DNA of 48,594 nt. Origin: an uncultured Ruminococcus sp. (lineage in GTDB: Bacteria; Bacillota; Clostridia; Oscillospirales; Ruminococcaceae). The stretch is taken from contig CAMWQI010000004.1 in NCBI GenBank assembly GCA_947176345.1, positions 1 to 48,594 of the forward strand. Direction: 5' to 3'. The notes under the pieces were generated by a model. The model was not told where the DNA came from. It searched no databases and was given only the letters and a program-made list of their open reading frames with translations. The position numbers and the translations under genes are program-made. Position 1 is the stretch's first letter. Each line of letters starts with the position of its first letter. Of this stretch, positions 9,375 to 17,566 are shown in pieces.

Positions 9375-10178
9375 TCAAATAAATATATTTAAAAGAATTA
9401 CGCACACAAAAAAAAGTATTGTCACTGAAAGTGCTGTATAGTCCCTCAATTTAGATTTCAACTGCCTCAAACGTGTGCGACCTTCTCCGCCGTTGTAGCA
9501 CCGACACTCCATAGCGGTGGCAAGTTCGTCCGCCCTCCTGAATGCCGATATAAACAGCGGTATAAGTATTGATACCATGTTTTTAGCCCTGTTTGTAATG
9601 CTTCCGGTATCAATTTCAGCACCTCTTGCTTTCTGTGCTGAAATTATCTTGTCCGTTTCTTCAATCAAGGTAGGAATAAACCTAAGTGCAATTGACATCA
9701 TCATAGCAAGTTCGTGAACCGGAAATTTAAACCTTTTCAGTGGTGACAGAAGTCTTTCCACAGCGTCGGTAAGTGTTATAGGCGATGTCGTATACGTGAG
9801 CAGGGAACTCCCCATAATAAGAAGTACAATTCTTATTATCATGAAAACACTTACATTTATTCCGTCAGAAGTTATTTTAATAAACTTCCAGTGGAAATAA
9901 ACTTCACCATCACCCATAAAAAGTAAATTCAGTACAGCCGTGATAAGCAGAAACGGCATCAAGGGCTTTATGCTTTTCATGAACATTTTAAATTTTATCC
10001 TTGAAAGTAGTACAGCAATTAATGTATAAACTGCACTTATTCCCAGACATATGAAAGACTCTCCCGTGAAAAGCATTACTATAAATATAAGCGTTATAAC
10101 TATTTTAAATCGTGGGTCAAGGCGGTGAATAACGCTATTCATCGGGAAATACTGTCCTATTGTAATATCTTTCAGCAT
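9375..10178 (-). CDS. ecfT: ECF transporter transmembrane subunit EcfT
   Basis: The 267-aa membrane scaffold of the energy-coupling factor module, which links the two ATPases to exchangeable vitamin-binding S-components. Five or six hydrophobic helices are visible. Two coupling motifs match the family: AQKARG (around residue 182) and the second, ATAMECRCYNGGEGR (around 217-231), which dock into the ATPases. The opening IGQYFPMNSVIHRLDPRFKI is typical of EcfT. The start is ATG at 10178 with an AAAGGGG site; it overlaps the end of ecfA2 by 7 bases, indicating translational coupling. Confidence 0.95.
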   Translation of the reverse strand: MLKDITIGQYFPMNSVIHRLDPRFKIVITLIFIVMLFTGESFICLGISAVYTLIAVLLSRIKFKMFMKSIKPLMPFLLITAVLNLLFMGDGEVYFHWKFIKITSDGINVSVFMIIRIVLLIMGSSLLTYTTSPITLTDAVERLLSPLKRFKFPVHELAMMMSIALRFIPTLIEETDKIISAQKARGAEIDTGSITNRAKNMVSILIPLFISAFRRADELATAMECRCYNGGEGRTRLRQLKSKLRDYTALSVTILFFVCVILLNIFI

Positions 10179-11038
10179 ACAATTCCCCTTTCCCTGAGAT
10201 TTTTTAAAATAAGTTCCTTTGCATATTCAACCGTATATACTTTCTTGCCGAAATCAAGACCATATTTTTTCAGTTCAAGGAAAACTTTAGTTATCTGCGG
10301 AACGTCAAGACCTATTTTTGAAATCTCCTCCGCACGTGAAAAGACTTTTTCTGTCTCATCAAAACAGAATACACCGGCATTATTCATGACAAGTATTCTG
10401 TCGGCAAATCTGGCTATATCCTCCATACTATGCGAAACTATAAGTATAGTATTTTTTGTCTTTTTATGATAAGCTTTTATGCAGTCAAAAATCCTGTCAC
10501 GACCGGCAGGGTCAAGACTGGCTGACGGTTCGTCAAGAATTAACACACGGGGATTCATAGCCATTACTCCGGCAATTGCAACAAGCCGTTTCTGTCCGCC
10601 GGAAAGTTCAAAGGGCGATTTTTCAAGAATTTCTTCCGGCAGTCCTATATCATATGCGGTCTCAATAACACGACGTTTTATTTCCGCCTCATCAAGACCC
10701 ATATTTTTACAGCCGAATGCAATATCTTTATATACAGTCTCTTCAAAAATCTGATACTCCGGATACTGAAATACAAGTCCCACCTTGAAACGTACAGAAC
10801 GGATTTCAGACTTGTCCGCCCATATGTCCTTGCCGTCAAGATAGATTTTTCCGGAAGTAGCTTTCAAAAGACCGTTGAAATGTTGTATCAGTGTGGATTT
10901 TCCTGAACCGGTATGACCCATTATTCCGATTATTTCGCCCTCATTTATTTCAAGGTTTACGTGGTCAATGGCGGTTTTCTCAAACGGCGTACCCTGACTG
11001 TATACATATGTTAATTGCTCTGTTTTCAGGACTGCCAA
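10172..11038 (-). CDS. ecfA2: ECF transporter ATPase EcfA2
   Basis: A 288-aa ABC ATPase of the ECF vitamin/metal uptake module. It has Walker A GHTGSGKST (about 41-49), the Q-loop (VFQYPEYQIF), signature LSGGQKRLVAIAG, Walker B VLILDEPSASLDP, and the switch histidine in IVSHSMED. The short EcfA2-type C-terminal domain follows. It pairs with EcfA1 at 13810-14655. The start is TTG at 11038 behind AAAGGAG. Only 15 bases separate it from the stop of the dockerin-LRR gene upstream, so the two are very likely cotranscribed. Confidence 0.95.
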   Translation of the reverse strand: MAVLKTEQLTYVYSQGTPFEKTAIDHVNLEINEGEIIGIMGHTGSGKSTLIQHFNGLLKATSGKIYLDGKDIWADKSEIRSVRFKVGLVFQYPEYQIFEETVYKDIAFGCKNMGLDEAEIKRRVIETAYDIGLPEEILEKSPFELSGGQKRLVAIAGVMAMNPRVLILDEPSASLDPAGRDRIFDCIKAYHKKTKNTILIVSHSMEDIARFADRILVMNNAGVFCFDETEKVFSRAEEISKIGLDVPQITKVFLELKKYGLDFGKKVYTVEYAKELILKNLRERGIVC

Positions 11039-11053
11039 TTTTTTATCTCTCCT

Positions 11054-12553
11054 TTATTTATTGATGATTTTCTTTCTCAAAAGAACCATATCAAACGAAT
11101 CAACATATCCGTCGCCAGTCAAATCGGCGTTTTTATATTGTTCCTCACTTAGTTCCTGTCCCCCTAAAATGTAATTCTGCAAAAATACAGCATCAGCTAC
11201 ATTTACAGAGTTGTCACCGTTCATGTCACCTGTTGCGGTGTCTTTTTCGGGGGTTTTTCCAAGCGATACAAATTTATAGCCGTACTTTTCGGCATATGCC
11301 TGTGCGGTGAAGTTTTCATAGCCGTATATAGTACCGTCAAAATAATATTCTTTAGTTTTATTATTACGTCCATTTGAAATTGTACTGTTATTATCATAAA
11401 TATCACATTTAGGATTTAAAATAGTTATTTCTGTTAAACCACTGCAATTATAAAATGCCCGTTCTCCAATACTTGTTACACTGTCGGGAATTGTTACAGA
11501 TTTTAAACTACCACAACACTCAAATGCTATACCTCCGATACTTGTAACACTATCAGAAATTTCTATTGATGTTAAATCGTAGCAACCACCAAATGCACCA
11601 TATCCGATACTTGTAACACTGTCGGGAATTGTTACTGATGTTAAACTAATGCAAAAATAAAATGCACTGTCTCCGATACTTGTTACACCATCAGGAATAA
11701 CAACATCACCTTTACAGGCTCTACCATCAATCAAAATATTGTTTACAACAACTAACGGATTATCTTTTTGCTTTTCTCCAATCCAAGCAGTATCCCAAAA
11801 TGCAGCTCCTCCGATATTTGTTACACTGTCGGGAATCTTTATTGATATTAAACTACTGCACTCACCAAATGCATTTTCTTCAATACTTGTTACACTGTTT
11901 GGAATTTCTATTGATTTTAAACTCTTGCAATTAAAAAATGCAGCACTTCCGATACTTGTTAAACCGTCGGAAATTTCTATTGATGTCAAACTACTGCAAT
12001 CAGAAAATGCACCTTCTCCGATACTTGTTACACTGTCAGGAATATTTATTGATGTTAAATTACTGCAACCATAAAATGCATGAGAGCCAATACTTGTTAC
12101 ACTGTCAGGAATTGTTACAGATGTTAAACTTTTACATATGTAAAATGCATTGTCTTCAATACTTGTTACACTGTTTGGAATTTCTATTGATGTTAAACTA
12201 CTGCACATAGAAAAAGCATAGTCTCCGATACTTGTTACATTATCTGGAATATTTATTGACGCTAAACTAATGCAATTATAAAATGCACTGCTTCCGATAC
12301 TTGTAATAGGCACACTCTCTATCTCCGATGGAATAACAACCTCTGTTGCAGACTTGTCACAACCGGAAATTTCAATATAATCCCCGTAATTTTTATATGT
12401 GAGAAGTTCATATGTACCCTCTGTATACTTTGTTTCGTCCTCCGCACTTGCCGTGATTACGGAATTATTCTCCGCAACCGCATTGACATACGGAACACCA
12501 AAACCCATAACGCAAACTGCCATAATGCCAGCCATAATCTTATTCATTTTCAT
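11054..12553 (-). CDS. Secreted BspA-type leucine-rich-repeat protein with C-terminal dockerin (copy 1)
   Basis: A 499-aa exported protein. The signal peptide (about 1-36) probably ends at T-A-S-A. Residues about 60-410 are LRR_5/BspA repeats of 23 residues with the core SLTSIEIPDSVTSIGxxAF, interrupted once by an island containing a conserved Trp (near DTAWIGEKQKDN). The C-terminal 60 residues form a dockerin type I module with two calcium loops: GDMNGDNSVNVADAVFLQ and ADLTGDGYVDSFDMVLL. Such proteins dock to cohesins at the cell surface; the LRR part may bind polymer or protein ligands. It starts at ATG 12553 behind AAAGGAG, 15 bases after the stop of the paralogue. Its place between ecfA1 and ecfA2 is odd. 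Confidence 0.9.
   Translation of the reverse strand: MKMNKIMAGIMAVCVMGFGVPYVNAVAENNSVITASAEDETKYTEGTYELLTYKNYGDYIEISGCDKSATEVVIPSEIESVPITSIGSSAFYNCISLASINIPDNVTSIGDYAFSMCSSLTSIEIPNSVTSIEDNAFYICKSLTSVTIPDSVTSIGSHAFYGCSNLTSINIPDSVTSIGEGAFSDCSSLTSIEISDGLTSIGSAAFFNCKSLKSIEIPNSVTSIEENAFGECSSLISIKIPDSVTNIGGAAFWDTAWIGEKQKDNPLVVVNNILIDGRACKGDVVIPDGVTSIGDSAFYFCISLTSVTIPDSVTSIGYGAFGGCYDLTSIEISDSVTSIGGIAFECCGSLKSVTIPDSVTSIGERAFYNCSGLTEITILNPKCDIYDNNSTISNGRNNKTKEYYFDGTIYGYENFTAQAYAEKYGYKFVSLGKTPEKDTATGDMNGDNSVNVADAVFLQNYILGGQELSEEQYKNADLTGDGYVDSFDMVLLRKKIINK
11101..11332. repeat. Direct repeat, dockerin-coding segment (copy 1)
   Basis: About 230 bases encoding the dockerin and the preceding linker of LRR copy 1. 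They align without gaps to 12622-12853 (offset 1521) with a modest number of scattered mismatches, clearly fewer than in the LRR core. Confidence 0.8.
12321..12480. repeat. Direct repeat, N-terminal coding segment (copy 1)
   Basis: 160 bases encoding part of the mature N-terminus of LRR copy 1. They match 13563-13722 with a single difference (t at 12329, c at 13571), offset 1242 bases. This is too similar for old paralogues and shows recent duplication or gene conversion. Confidence 0.9.
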
Positions 12554-12568
12554 AATAAAAACTCCTTT

Positions 12569-13795
12569 TTATTTATTATTCTCAATAATCATACGTCTCA
12601 GCATAACCATATCAAAAGAATCAACATAGTCGTCGCCGTTCAAATCGGCGTTTTTATATTGTTCCTCACTTAGTTCCGAACCCCCTAAAATGTATTTCTG
12701 CAAAAATACAGCGTCAGCTACATTTACAGAGTTGTCACCATTCATGTCACCTGTTGCGGTGTCTTTTTCGGGGGCTTTTCCAAGCGATACAAATTTATAG
12801 CCGTATTTTTCGGCGTATGCCTTTGCAGTGGAATTTTCATAGCCGTATATAGTGCCATAGAAATAATAGTTGTACTCATCGTACATTCCATGTGAAATTG
12901 TACTGCAATAAACAGCAATATTGCAATCAGGGTTTAAAATAGTTATTGATGTTAAATTACTACACCCATAAAATGCAGACCTTCCGATACTTGTTACACT
13001 ATCTGGAATATTTATTGATGTTAAACTCCTGCAAAAAGAAAATGTACTGTCTCCGATACTGATTACACTATCCGGAATATTTATTGACTCTAAACTTTTA
13101 CAACCATCAAATGCGTAATCTCCGATATTTGTTACATTTTCAGGAATATTTATTGATGTTAAACTAATGCAATCAGAAAATGCAAACTTTCCGATATTAG
13201 TTACACTATCGGGAAGTGTTACTGATGTTAAACTTTTGCACTCCTCAAATGCAGAATGTCCGATACTTGTAATATCGTCAGGAATAACGACATCACCTGA
13301 ACAAGTTGTACCGTCAATAAGAATATTGTTTACAATAACAAGAGGATTTTCAGCCTGTTTAGATTCAAGCCATAGAGTGCCATCAAATACCCATCTTCCA
13401 ATGTTTGTAACACTATCCGGAATTTCTATTGATGTTAAACTACTGCACTCAGCAAATGCACCGCCTCCGATACTTGTAACGCTGCCCGGAATTGTTACTG
13501 ATGTTAAACTACTGCAATCAAAAAATGCTTCCTTTCCGATACTTGTAACAGGTACACCATATATCTCCGACGGAATAACAACCTCTGTTGCAGACTTGTC
13601 ACAACCGGAAATTTCAATATAATCCCCGTAATTTTTATATGTGAGAAGTTCATATGTACCCTCTGTATACTTTGTTTCGTCCTCCGCACTTGCCGTGATT
13701 ACGGAATTATTCTCCGCAACCGTATTTACATACGGAACACCAAAACCCATAACGCATACTGCCATAATACCTGCAATAATTTTATTCATTTTCAT
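12569..13795 (-). CDS. Secreted BspA-type leucine-rich-repeat protein with C-terminal dockerin (copy 2)
   Basis: A 408-aa paralogue of the next gene, with the same signal peptide, LRR_5 repeats (fewer copies), the same Trp-containing island (VFDGTLWLESKQAENP) and a nearly identical dockerin (GDMNGDNSVNVADAVFLQ, then ADLNGDDYVDSFDMV). The ATG at 13795 is chosen because AAAGGAG lies just upstream and the protein then begins MKMNKI like copy 1; a longer frame to 13843 runs into ecfA1. Both ends of the gene are almost identical in DNA to copy 1, so this is a recent tandem duplication that has since lost or gained repeat units. Only 14 bases separate it from ecfA1. Confidence 0.9.
   Translation of the reverse strand: MKMNKIIAGIMAVCVMGFGVPYVNTVAENNSVITASAEDETKYTEGTYELLTYKNYGDYIEISGCDKSATEVVIPSEIYGVPVTSIGKEAFFDCSSLTSVTIPGSVTSIGGGAFAECSSLTSIEIPDSVTNIGRWVFDGTLWLESKQAENPLVIVNNILIDGTTCSGDVVIPDDITSIGHSAFEECKSLTSVTLPDSVTNIGKFAFSDCISLTSINIPENVTNIGDYAFDGCKSLESINIPDSVISIGDSTFSFCRSLTSINIPDSVTSIGRSAFYGCSNLTSITILNPDCNIAVYCSTISHGMYDEYNYYFYGTIYGYENSTAKAYAEKYGYKFVSLGKAPEKDTATGDMNGDNSVNVADAVFLQKYILGGSELSEEQYKNADLNGDDYVDSFDMVMLRRMIIENNK
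12622..12853. repeat. Direct repeat, dockerin-coding segment (copy 2)
   Basis: Partner of 11101-11332. Both gene ends are conserved while the repeat core differs, which fits duplication followed by repeat-unit turnover. Confidence 0.8.
13563..13722. repeat. Direct repeat, N-terminal coding segment (copy 2)
   Basis: Partner of 12321-12480, one mismatch over 160 bases. Recombination between the two would delete or add one whole LRR-dockerin gene unit in frame. Confidence 0.9.
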
Positions 13796-13809
13796 AGTAA
13801 AAACTCCTT

Positions 13810-14655
13810 TTAATTTAATAATTTTAATAATGCCTTTACGCACTCTTCTTCGGATATTATTTCCGGTGATATGTCAAGACCGGCTTTTTTCAGTTCGTAG
13901 CAAAGTTCAGTTACCTGTGGAACGTCAAGACCTATTTTCCGTAAAAGTTCCACCTGTGAAAAAACTTTTTCGGGAATATTATCAAGGATTATATTTCCCT
14001 TATCCATAACGACAACACGGTCACACTTTGAAGCCTCATCCATGTAATGAGTTATCAGGACTATTGTTATTTCATATTCACGATTCATTTTCCGAACCGC
14101 TGAAATTACTTCTTTACGTCCTTGTGGGTCAAGCATTGCAGTGGGTTCATCAAGAATTATGCATTTTGGTCTCATGGCAATTATTCCAGCTATTGCAACA
14201 CGTTGTTTCTGTCCACCAGAAAGCTGTGCTGGTGAATGAAGTCGGTACTCATACATATTTACGGCTTTAAGTGCCTCGTCAACACGCTGTCGCATTTCCT
14301 CATATGGAACACCTAAATTTTCCAGTGCAAAAGCAACGTCTTCCTCAACTACAGATGAAACAATCTGATTATCGGGATTTTGAAAAACCATTCCGGCACG
14401 CTGTCTTAACTCAAAAAGTTTAGTTTCATCGGAGGTGTCTATTCCGTCAACCGTGACAGTGCCGGACGTGGCGGTAAGTATTCCGTTAAGATGTTTTGCA
14501 AGCGTAGATTTTCCCGAACCGTTATGACCTAATACCGCAACAAATTCACCTTTTTTTATATCAAGATTTATGCCTTTCAGGATTTCCGGTGAGGGATTTT
14601 CGCTGTCTGCGTCATAACGGAAATGAAGATTTCTTATCTCAATGATATTAGCCAT
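13810..14655 (-). CDS. ecfA1: ECF transporter ATPase EcfA1
   Basis: The 281-aa first ATPase of the ECF module. It has Walker A GHNGSGKST, Q-loop MVFQNPDNQIVSS, signature LSGGQKQRVAIAG, Walker B CIILDEPTAMLDP, and the switch histidine in LITHYMDE. The QNPDNQ segment is characteristic of EcfA1. It forms a heterodimer with EcfA2 and sits on EcfT. The start is ATG at 14655 behind AAAAGGGG. The gene heads a run with almost no intergenic space: two LRR-dockerin genes, then ecfA2 and ecfT. No substrate-binding S-component is in the window, so the vitamin is not known. Confidence 0.95.
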   Translation of the reverse strand: MANIIEIRNLHFRYDADSENPSPEILKGINLDIKKGEFVAVLGHNGSGKSTLAKHLNGILTATSGTVTVDGIDTSDETKLFELRQRAGMVFQNPDNQIVSSVVEEDVAFALENLGVPYEEMRQRVDEALKAVNMYEYRLHSPAQLSGGQKQRVAIAGIIAMRPKCIILDEPTAMLDPQGRKEVISAVRKMNREYEITIVLITHYMDEASKCDRVVVMDKGNIILDNIPEKVFSQVELLRKIGLDVPQVTELCYELKKAGLDISPEIISEEECVKALLKLLN

Positions 14656-14677
14656 TTATACCCCTTTTACAATATTT

Positions 14678-14875
14678 TTAATCATCACAGTACGATATGC
14701 GACCTATAACATCTATTTTTATTATTCTCGTGACTGAATAACCATCATCAGTTATGCAGTCCATTTTAATCCATTTGTCGTCGACTTCAATAACAGTTCC
14801 GCCACCTAAAAATCTTTCCTGTATATTATATATTTCAATGAAATTTCCGACAAGACTTTTTATTATATCTGACAT
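14678..14875 (-). CDS. Small conserved-looking protein of unknown function (65 aa)
   Basis: I do not recognise this protein. It is short and strand-rich, with the pattern LVGNFIEIYN, then GGGTVIEVDDKWIKMD, then RIIKIDVIGRIS. That alternation of short strands and glycine turns could form a small beta-barrel of the Sm/PRC type, but this is a guess. No membrane segment or signal is present. The start ATG (14875) has an AGAGGT site. It lies 6 bases after the methyltransferase stop and 22 bases before ecfA1, so it is in the same transcript. Confidence 0.65.
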   Translation of the reverse strand: MSDIIKSLVGNFIEIYNIQERFLGGGTVIEVDDKWIKMDCITDDGYSVTRIIKIDVIGRISYCDD

Positions 14876-14881
14876 AAAAAA

Positions 14882-15745
14882 TTACCTCTGCCATATAGCC
14901 GTTGAACCACACGGAAGTGTCATTCCGGTTGATTCCACCGGCAAACCTATTTCGTCAAACGATACCTCACCGCCGAATTTTTCTGTTAATACCGTACCCA
15001 GTATATAGCCCATTACGGACGGTGAAAGACCCGTTGTATAGCTGTTTATCAGGAAAAATAACGGATTATCCGATAATACACCTGAACATAATTTCACAAG
15101 GTCATATATTGAATTTTCAAGTTTCCATATTTCGCCGGAAGGTCCTCTGCCATAGCTTGGCGGGTCCATTATAATGGCATCATAACGTCTTCCACGACGA
15201 ATTTCACGGGCTATAAATTTTTCACAATCGTCTACTATCCAGCGGATTGGTTTTTCAGAAAGTCCCGAAACACCGGCGTTTTCCCTTGCCCACTGCACCA
15301 TGCCTTTTGAAGCATCAACGTGACAGACAGAAGCACCAGCATCGGCACAGGCAAGTGTTGCACCTCCCGTGTAAGCAAAAAGATTAAGTACATTTATTTC
15401 ACGTCCGGCAGTGCGGATTTTTTCAGCCATGAAGTCCCAATTTACAGCCTGTTCCGGAAAAAGTCCAGTATGCTTGAAACCTGTCGGCTTTATATTGAAT
15501 TTAAGATTTTTATAATTTACGTTCCATACATCAGGAATTTTCCTCCTGAATGACCACTTACCGCCACCGGAAGTTGAACGGTAATAATGCCCGTCTGCCG
15601 TATTCCATAAAGGATTTTTTTTATCAGTTTTCCATATTATTTGTGGGTCAGGACGCACAAGGCTTATACCTCCCCATGTTTCAAGTTTTTCACCGTCTGA
15701 TGTATCAATTATCCTGTAGTCTGTCCAGTTTTGTGCTGTTCTCAA
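14882..15745 (-). CDS. Class I SAM-dependent methyltransferase, RlmI/RlmK-like
   Basis: A 287-aa methyltransferase of the COG1092 type, whose best-known members methylate 23S rRNA cytosines. The SAM-binding motif I reads VLNLFAYTGGATLACA, motif II has the acidic VCHVDASKGM, and the catalytic loop is MDPPSYGRGPSG. The PUA domain of true RlmI is absent, so the target is uncertain. Start choice: a longer frame begins at TTG 15763, but the AAAGGAG at 15754-15760 lies inside it and is correctly spaced for TTG at 15745, so I take the latter. The Shine-Dalgarno overlaps the stop of the upstream GlmM-like gene. Confidence 0.82.
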   Translation of the reverse strand: MRTAQNWTDYRIIDTSDGEKLETWGGISLVRPDPQIIWKTDKKNPLWNTADGHYYRSTSGGGKWSFRRKIPDVWNVNYKNLKFNIKPTGFKHTGLFPEQAVNWDFMAEKIRTAGREINVLNLFAYTGGATLACADAGASVCHVDASKGMVQWARENAGVSGLSEKPIRWIVDDCEKFIAREIRRGRRYDAIIMDPPSYGRGPSGEIWKLENSIYDLVKLCSGVLSDNPLFFLINSYTTGLSPSVMGYILGTVLTEKFGGEVSFDEIGLPVESTGMTLPCGSTAIWQR

Positions 15746-15759
15746 AATTAATGCTCCTT

Positions 15760-17040
15760 TCAAGATGTTCTTTCCCTGATTTTCTGGGCTATACTGTTGA
15801 CAGCCTCATTTATGTCATTGTAATCCATTCCCTCAGCCGTAATATTTATAGAGGGTTTGCATGGATTTTCATGTACAAAGAGTTTAGCCCTGTTTCCGAA
15901 AAGATGTATATAATTGGCTATATGTTCGGTTATAACACAGTCATTTTTCCAGATTTCCCTGAATTTCAGCGGTATATCGACCTCAAGTGTCATCTGTGAA
16001 TAGTGTTTCATGCTGGCAAGTTCACTTAGCGGAAGTCTTGCCCGTTTCATTACAGAAAGAAGTTTCACAGCCGTAAAAAATCCGTCACCGGCTGGCATTT
16101 CGTCAAGAAATATAATTCGTCCGTTGTTGTCTGTACCGTAATTGTAACCGTCCGAAATCATTTTTGTTATAACGCTTTTTTCGTCAAATCCTGCTGTAAC
16201 AACCGATATATTATTTTCTTCCGCAAATCTCATAAATCCATAACCTGCTCCGTATGTCACAACAAAAGTATTGTTTTTCAGTAAATTATTTTCTTTGCAG
16301 AATTTAGCGAAAACTGCTGAAAGCCTGTCATTGTCAAGAATAATATTTTTTTCATCAATAACTGTACACGTTTCGCAATCTTTTCCGAAAATAAAACCAC
16401 AATGACAACCATTTGAGGCTGTAAAATATCTGTCATTTTCAGGCATAATTTTTACTTCAATGCCCAGTCCGCTGAAAAGTTTAATGGCTATATCGTCATT
16501 CTTTCCGCCTGAACACATAACAGAAATTTTCATACCCTGAAAATCCTGTCCGACAGATTTCTTTATGAAATCAATATATTCCTCAATGGCGTTCTCACAG
16601 ATTATAACACCGCCTTTTTTGGTACGGATACGCTTTTCAAGTTCTTCCGGTGCTTCAAAAATAATTCTTTTTATTTCTAACCATGTTTCGTGACTTAGTT
16701 TATGACCACCACCGGAATAAAGACGTATTTCACAAGATTCTCCGTCTGCTGATGATATAATCATTATTCCGGAATCAGCGTCATGTACACCCGTAAGACA
16801 CGAAATGACAGGTGGTACAAGTACACCTAATTTTTCCGCTACCACACCGGCTGAACTTATCCCCCTGCAAACTGAATCATATATAATTCCGGCTGAAACC
16901 CCCCCGTCATGACCCACCACAACAAGCGGATTTTTCTTGTTTTTCGTGGAAAGTACAGATGCTATGGTTTTTCCGGTCTTTTCGGCGAGTTCATGGTCTG
17001 AACACTCAATATTCATATATCCGCCGTAAAAATTTCCCAT
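15760..17040 (-). CDS. GlmM-like phosphohexomutase-fold protein, apparently catalytically dead
   Basis: A 426-aa protein aligning along its length with phosphoglucosamine mutase (GlmM, about 450 aa), from MGNFYGG (GlmM: MGxYFGTDG) to the EGxDxNDINEAVNSIAQKI tail. Every signature motif is altered. The catalytic loop SASHNP is SSADGE, with Ala98 where the phosphorylated serine belongs. The metal loop DGDADR is GKDCET (219-224), keeping one of three Asp. The sugar loop GGEQSGH is GTDNNGR. The phosphate loop RPSGTEP is HENPCKP. The frame is intact, with a good AAAGGAG site before ATG 17040, so it is a maintained gene and not a decaying one. It probably binds a ligand or partner and does not interconvert sugar phosphates. 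Function unknown. Confidence 0.78.
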   Translation of the reverse strand: MGNFYGGYMNIECSDHELAEKTGKTIASVLSTKNKKNPLVVVGHDGGVSAGIIYDSVCRGISSAGVVAEKLGVLVPPVISCLTGVHDADSGIMIISSADGESCEIRLYSGGGHKLSHETWLEIKRIIFEAPEELEKRIRTKKGGVIICENAIEEYIDFIKKSVGQDFQGMKISVMCSGGKNDDIAIKLFSGLGIEVKIMPENDRYFTASNGCHCGFIFGKDCETCTVIDEKNIILDNDRLSAVFAKFCKENNLLKNNTFVVTYGAGYGFMRFAEENNISVVTAGFDEKSVITKMISDGYNYGTDNNGRIIFLDEMPAGDGFFTAVKLLSVMKRARLPLSELASMKHYSQMTLEVDIPLKFREIWKNDCVITEHIANYIHLFGNRAKLFVHENPCKPSINITAEGMDYNDINEAVNSIAQKIRERTS

Positions 17041-17044
17041 GTAG

Positions 17045-17566
17045 TCATACTCCTTTTATAGTGTATACGGCTATAATTTTTTTCTGTCCGGCAACGTCCG
17101 AACTATTCCGGCATAATCTCACATTTGGACAATTATTGTACCTGTTATAGACAAGTATTCCGTTTTTATTCCGAACACAGAAAACTGTATGTATAGTTGA
17201 CAGAAAACGCTGTCCAGTCCAGAATGACACGATAAAAATTTCTGAATTGTCAATTTTGCGAGATTTTTCATATTTCACACCGAAATGTTTGAGTGCATTT
17301 CCGATTTTATGCGGATTGCACCCGAAAAATCCGGCAAGCATTCTGAAATTTTCCATATAACGTGCGATTTCATATACCGGATGCGCTTTTTTTATATAGA
17401 CAAGGGCGTTATGGACGGCTATTACCTCACAGCCGTTAAAACTCATTCTGCATATTCCGTAACGCATTCCGGAAACATAGTCCACTGCCTGACCGTTAAT
17501 CATTCTGCCATAAAAAGATTTTTTATACAAATTTAAATTATTTCTGTAATTGTTTTCTGTAATCAT
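17045..17566 (-). CDS. Small papain/C39-like cysteine-peptidase-fold protein (putative)
   Basis: A 173-aa protein I cannot name. The pattern resembles a papain-like or C39-like fold: [13 protein letters not shown] with a candidate nucleophile Cys46 at a helix start, HTVFCV with candidate His126, and a following YNRYNN giving Asn141 or Asn144. This order Cys-His-Asn suits the C39/transglutaminase-like clan. No signal peptide or membrane segment is present, so it would act in the cytosol. Its ATG overlaps the ruvB stop as ATGA, and its stop lies 5 bases before the GlmM-like ATG, whose ribosome binding site it spans. Peptidase function is inference. Confidence 0.6.
   Translation of the reverse strand: MITENNYRNNLNLYKKSFYGRMINGQAVDYVSGMRYGICRMSFNGCEVIAVHNALVYIKKAHPVYEIARYMENFRMLAGFFGCNPHKIGNALKHFGVKYEKSRKIDNSEIFIVSFWTGQRFLSTIHTVFCVRNKNGILVYNRYNNCPNVRLCRNSSDVAGQKKIIAVYTIKGV

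Noticed and set aside
11739..12210. Plus-strand open frames across the LRR genes with repetitive leucine/cysteine-rich translations
   Set aside because: They are mirror images of the LRR repeats on the coding strand and lack ribosome binding sites.
11400..12310. Regular ~69-base periodicity resembling a repeat array or CRISPR
   Set aside because: The period equals 23 codons and the frame encodes LRR_5 units with varying sequence; no constant repeat with unique spacers.
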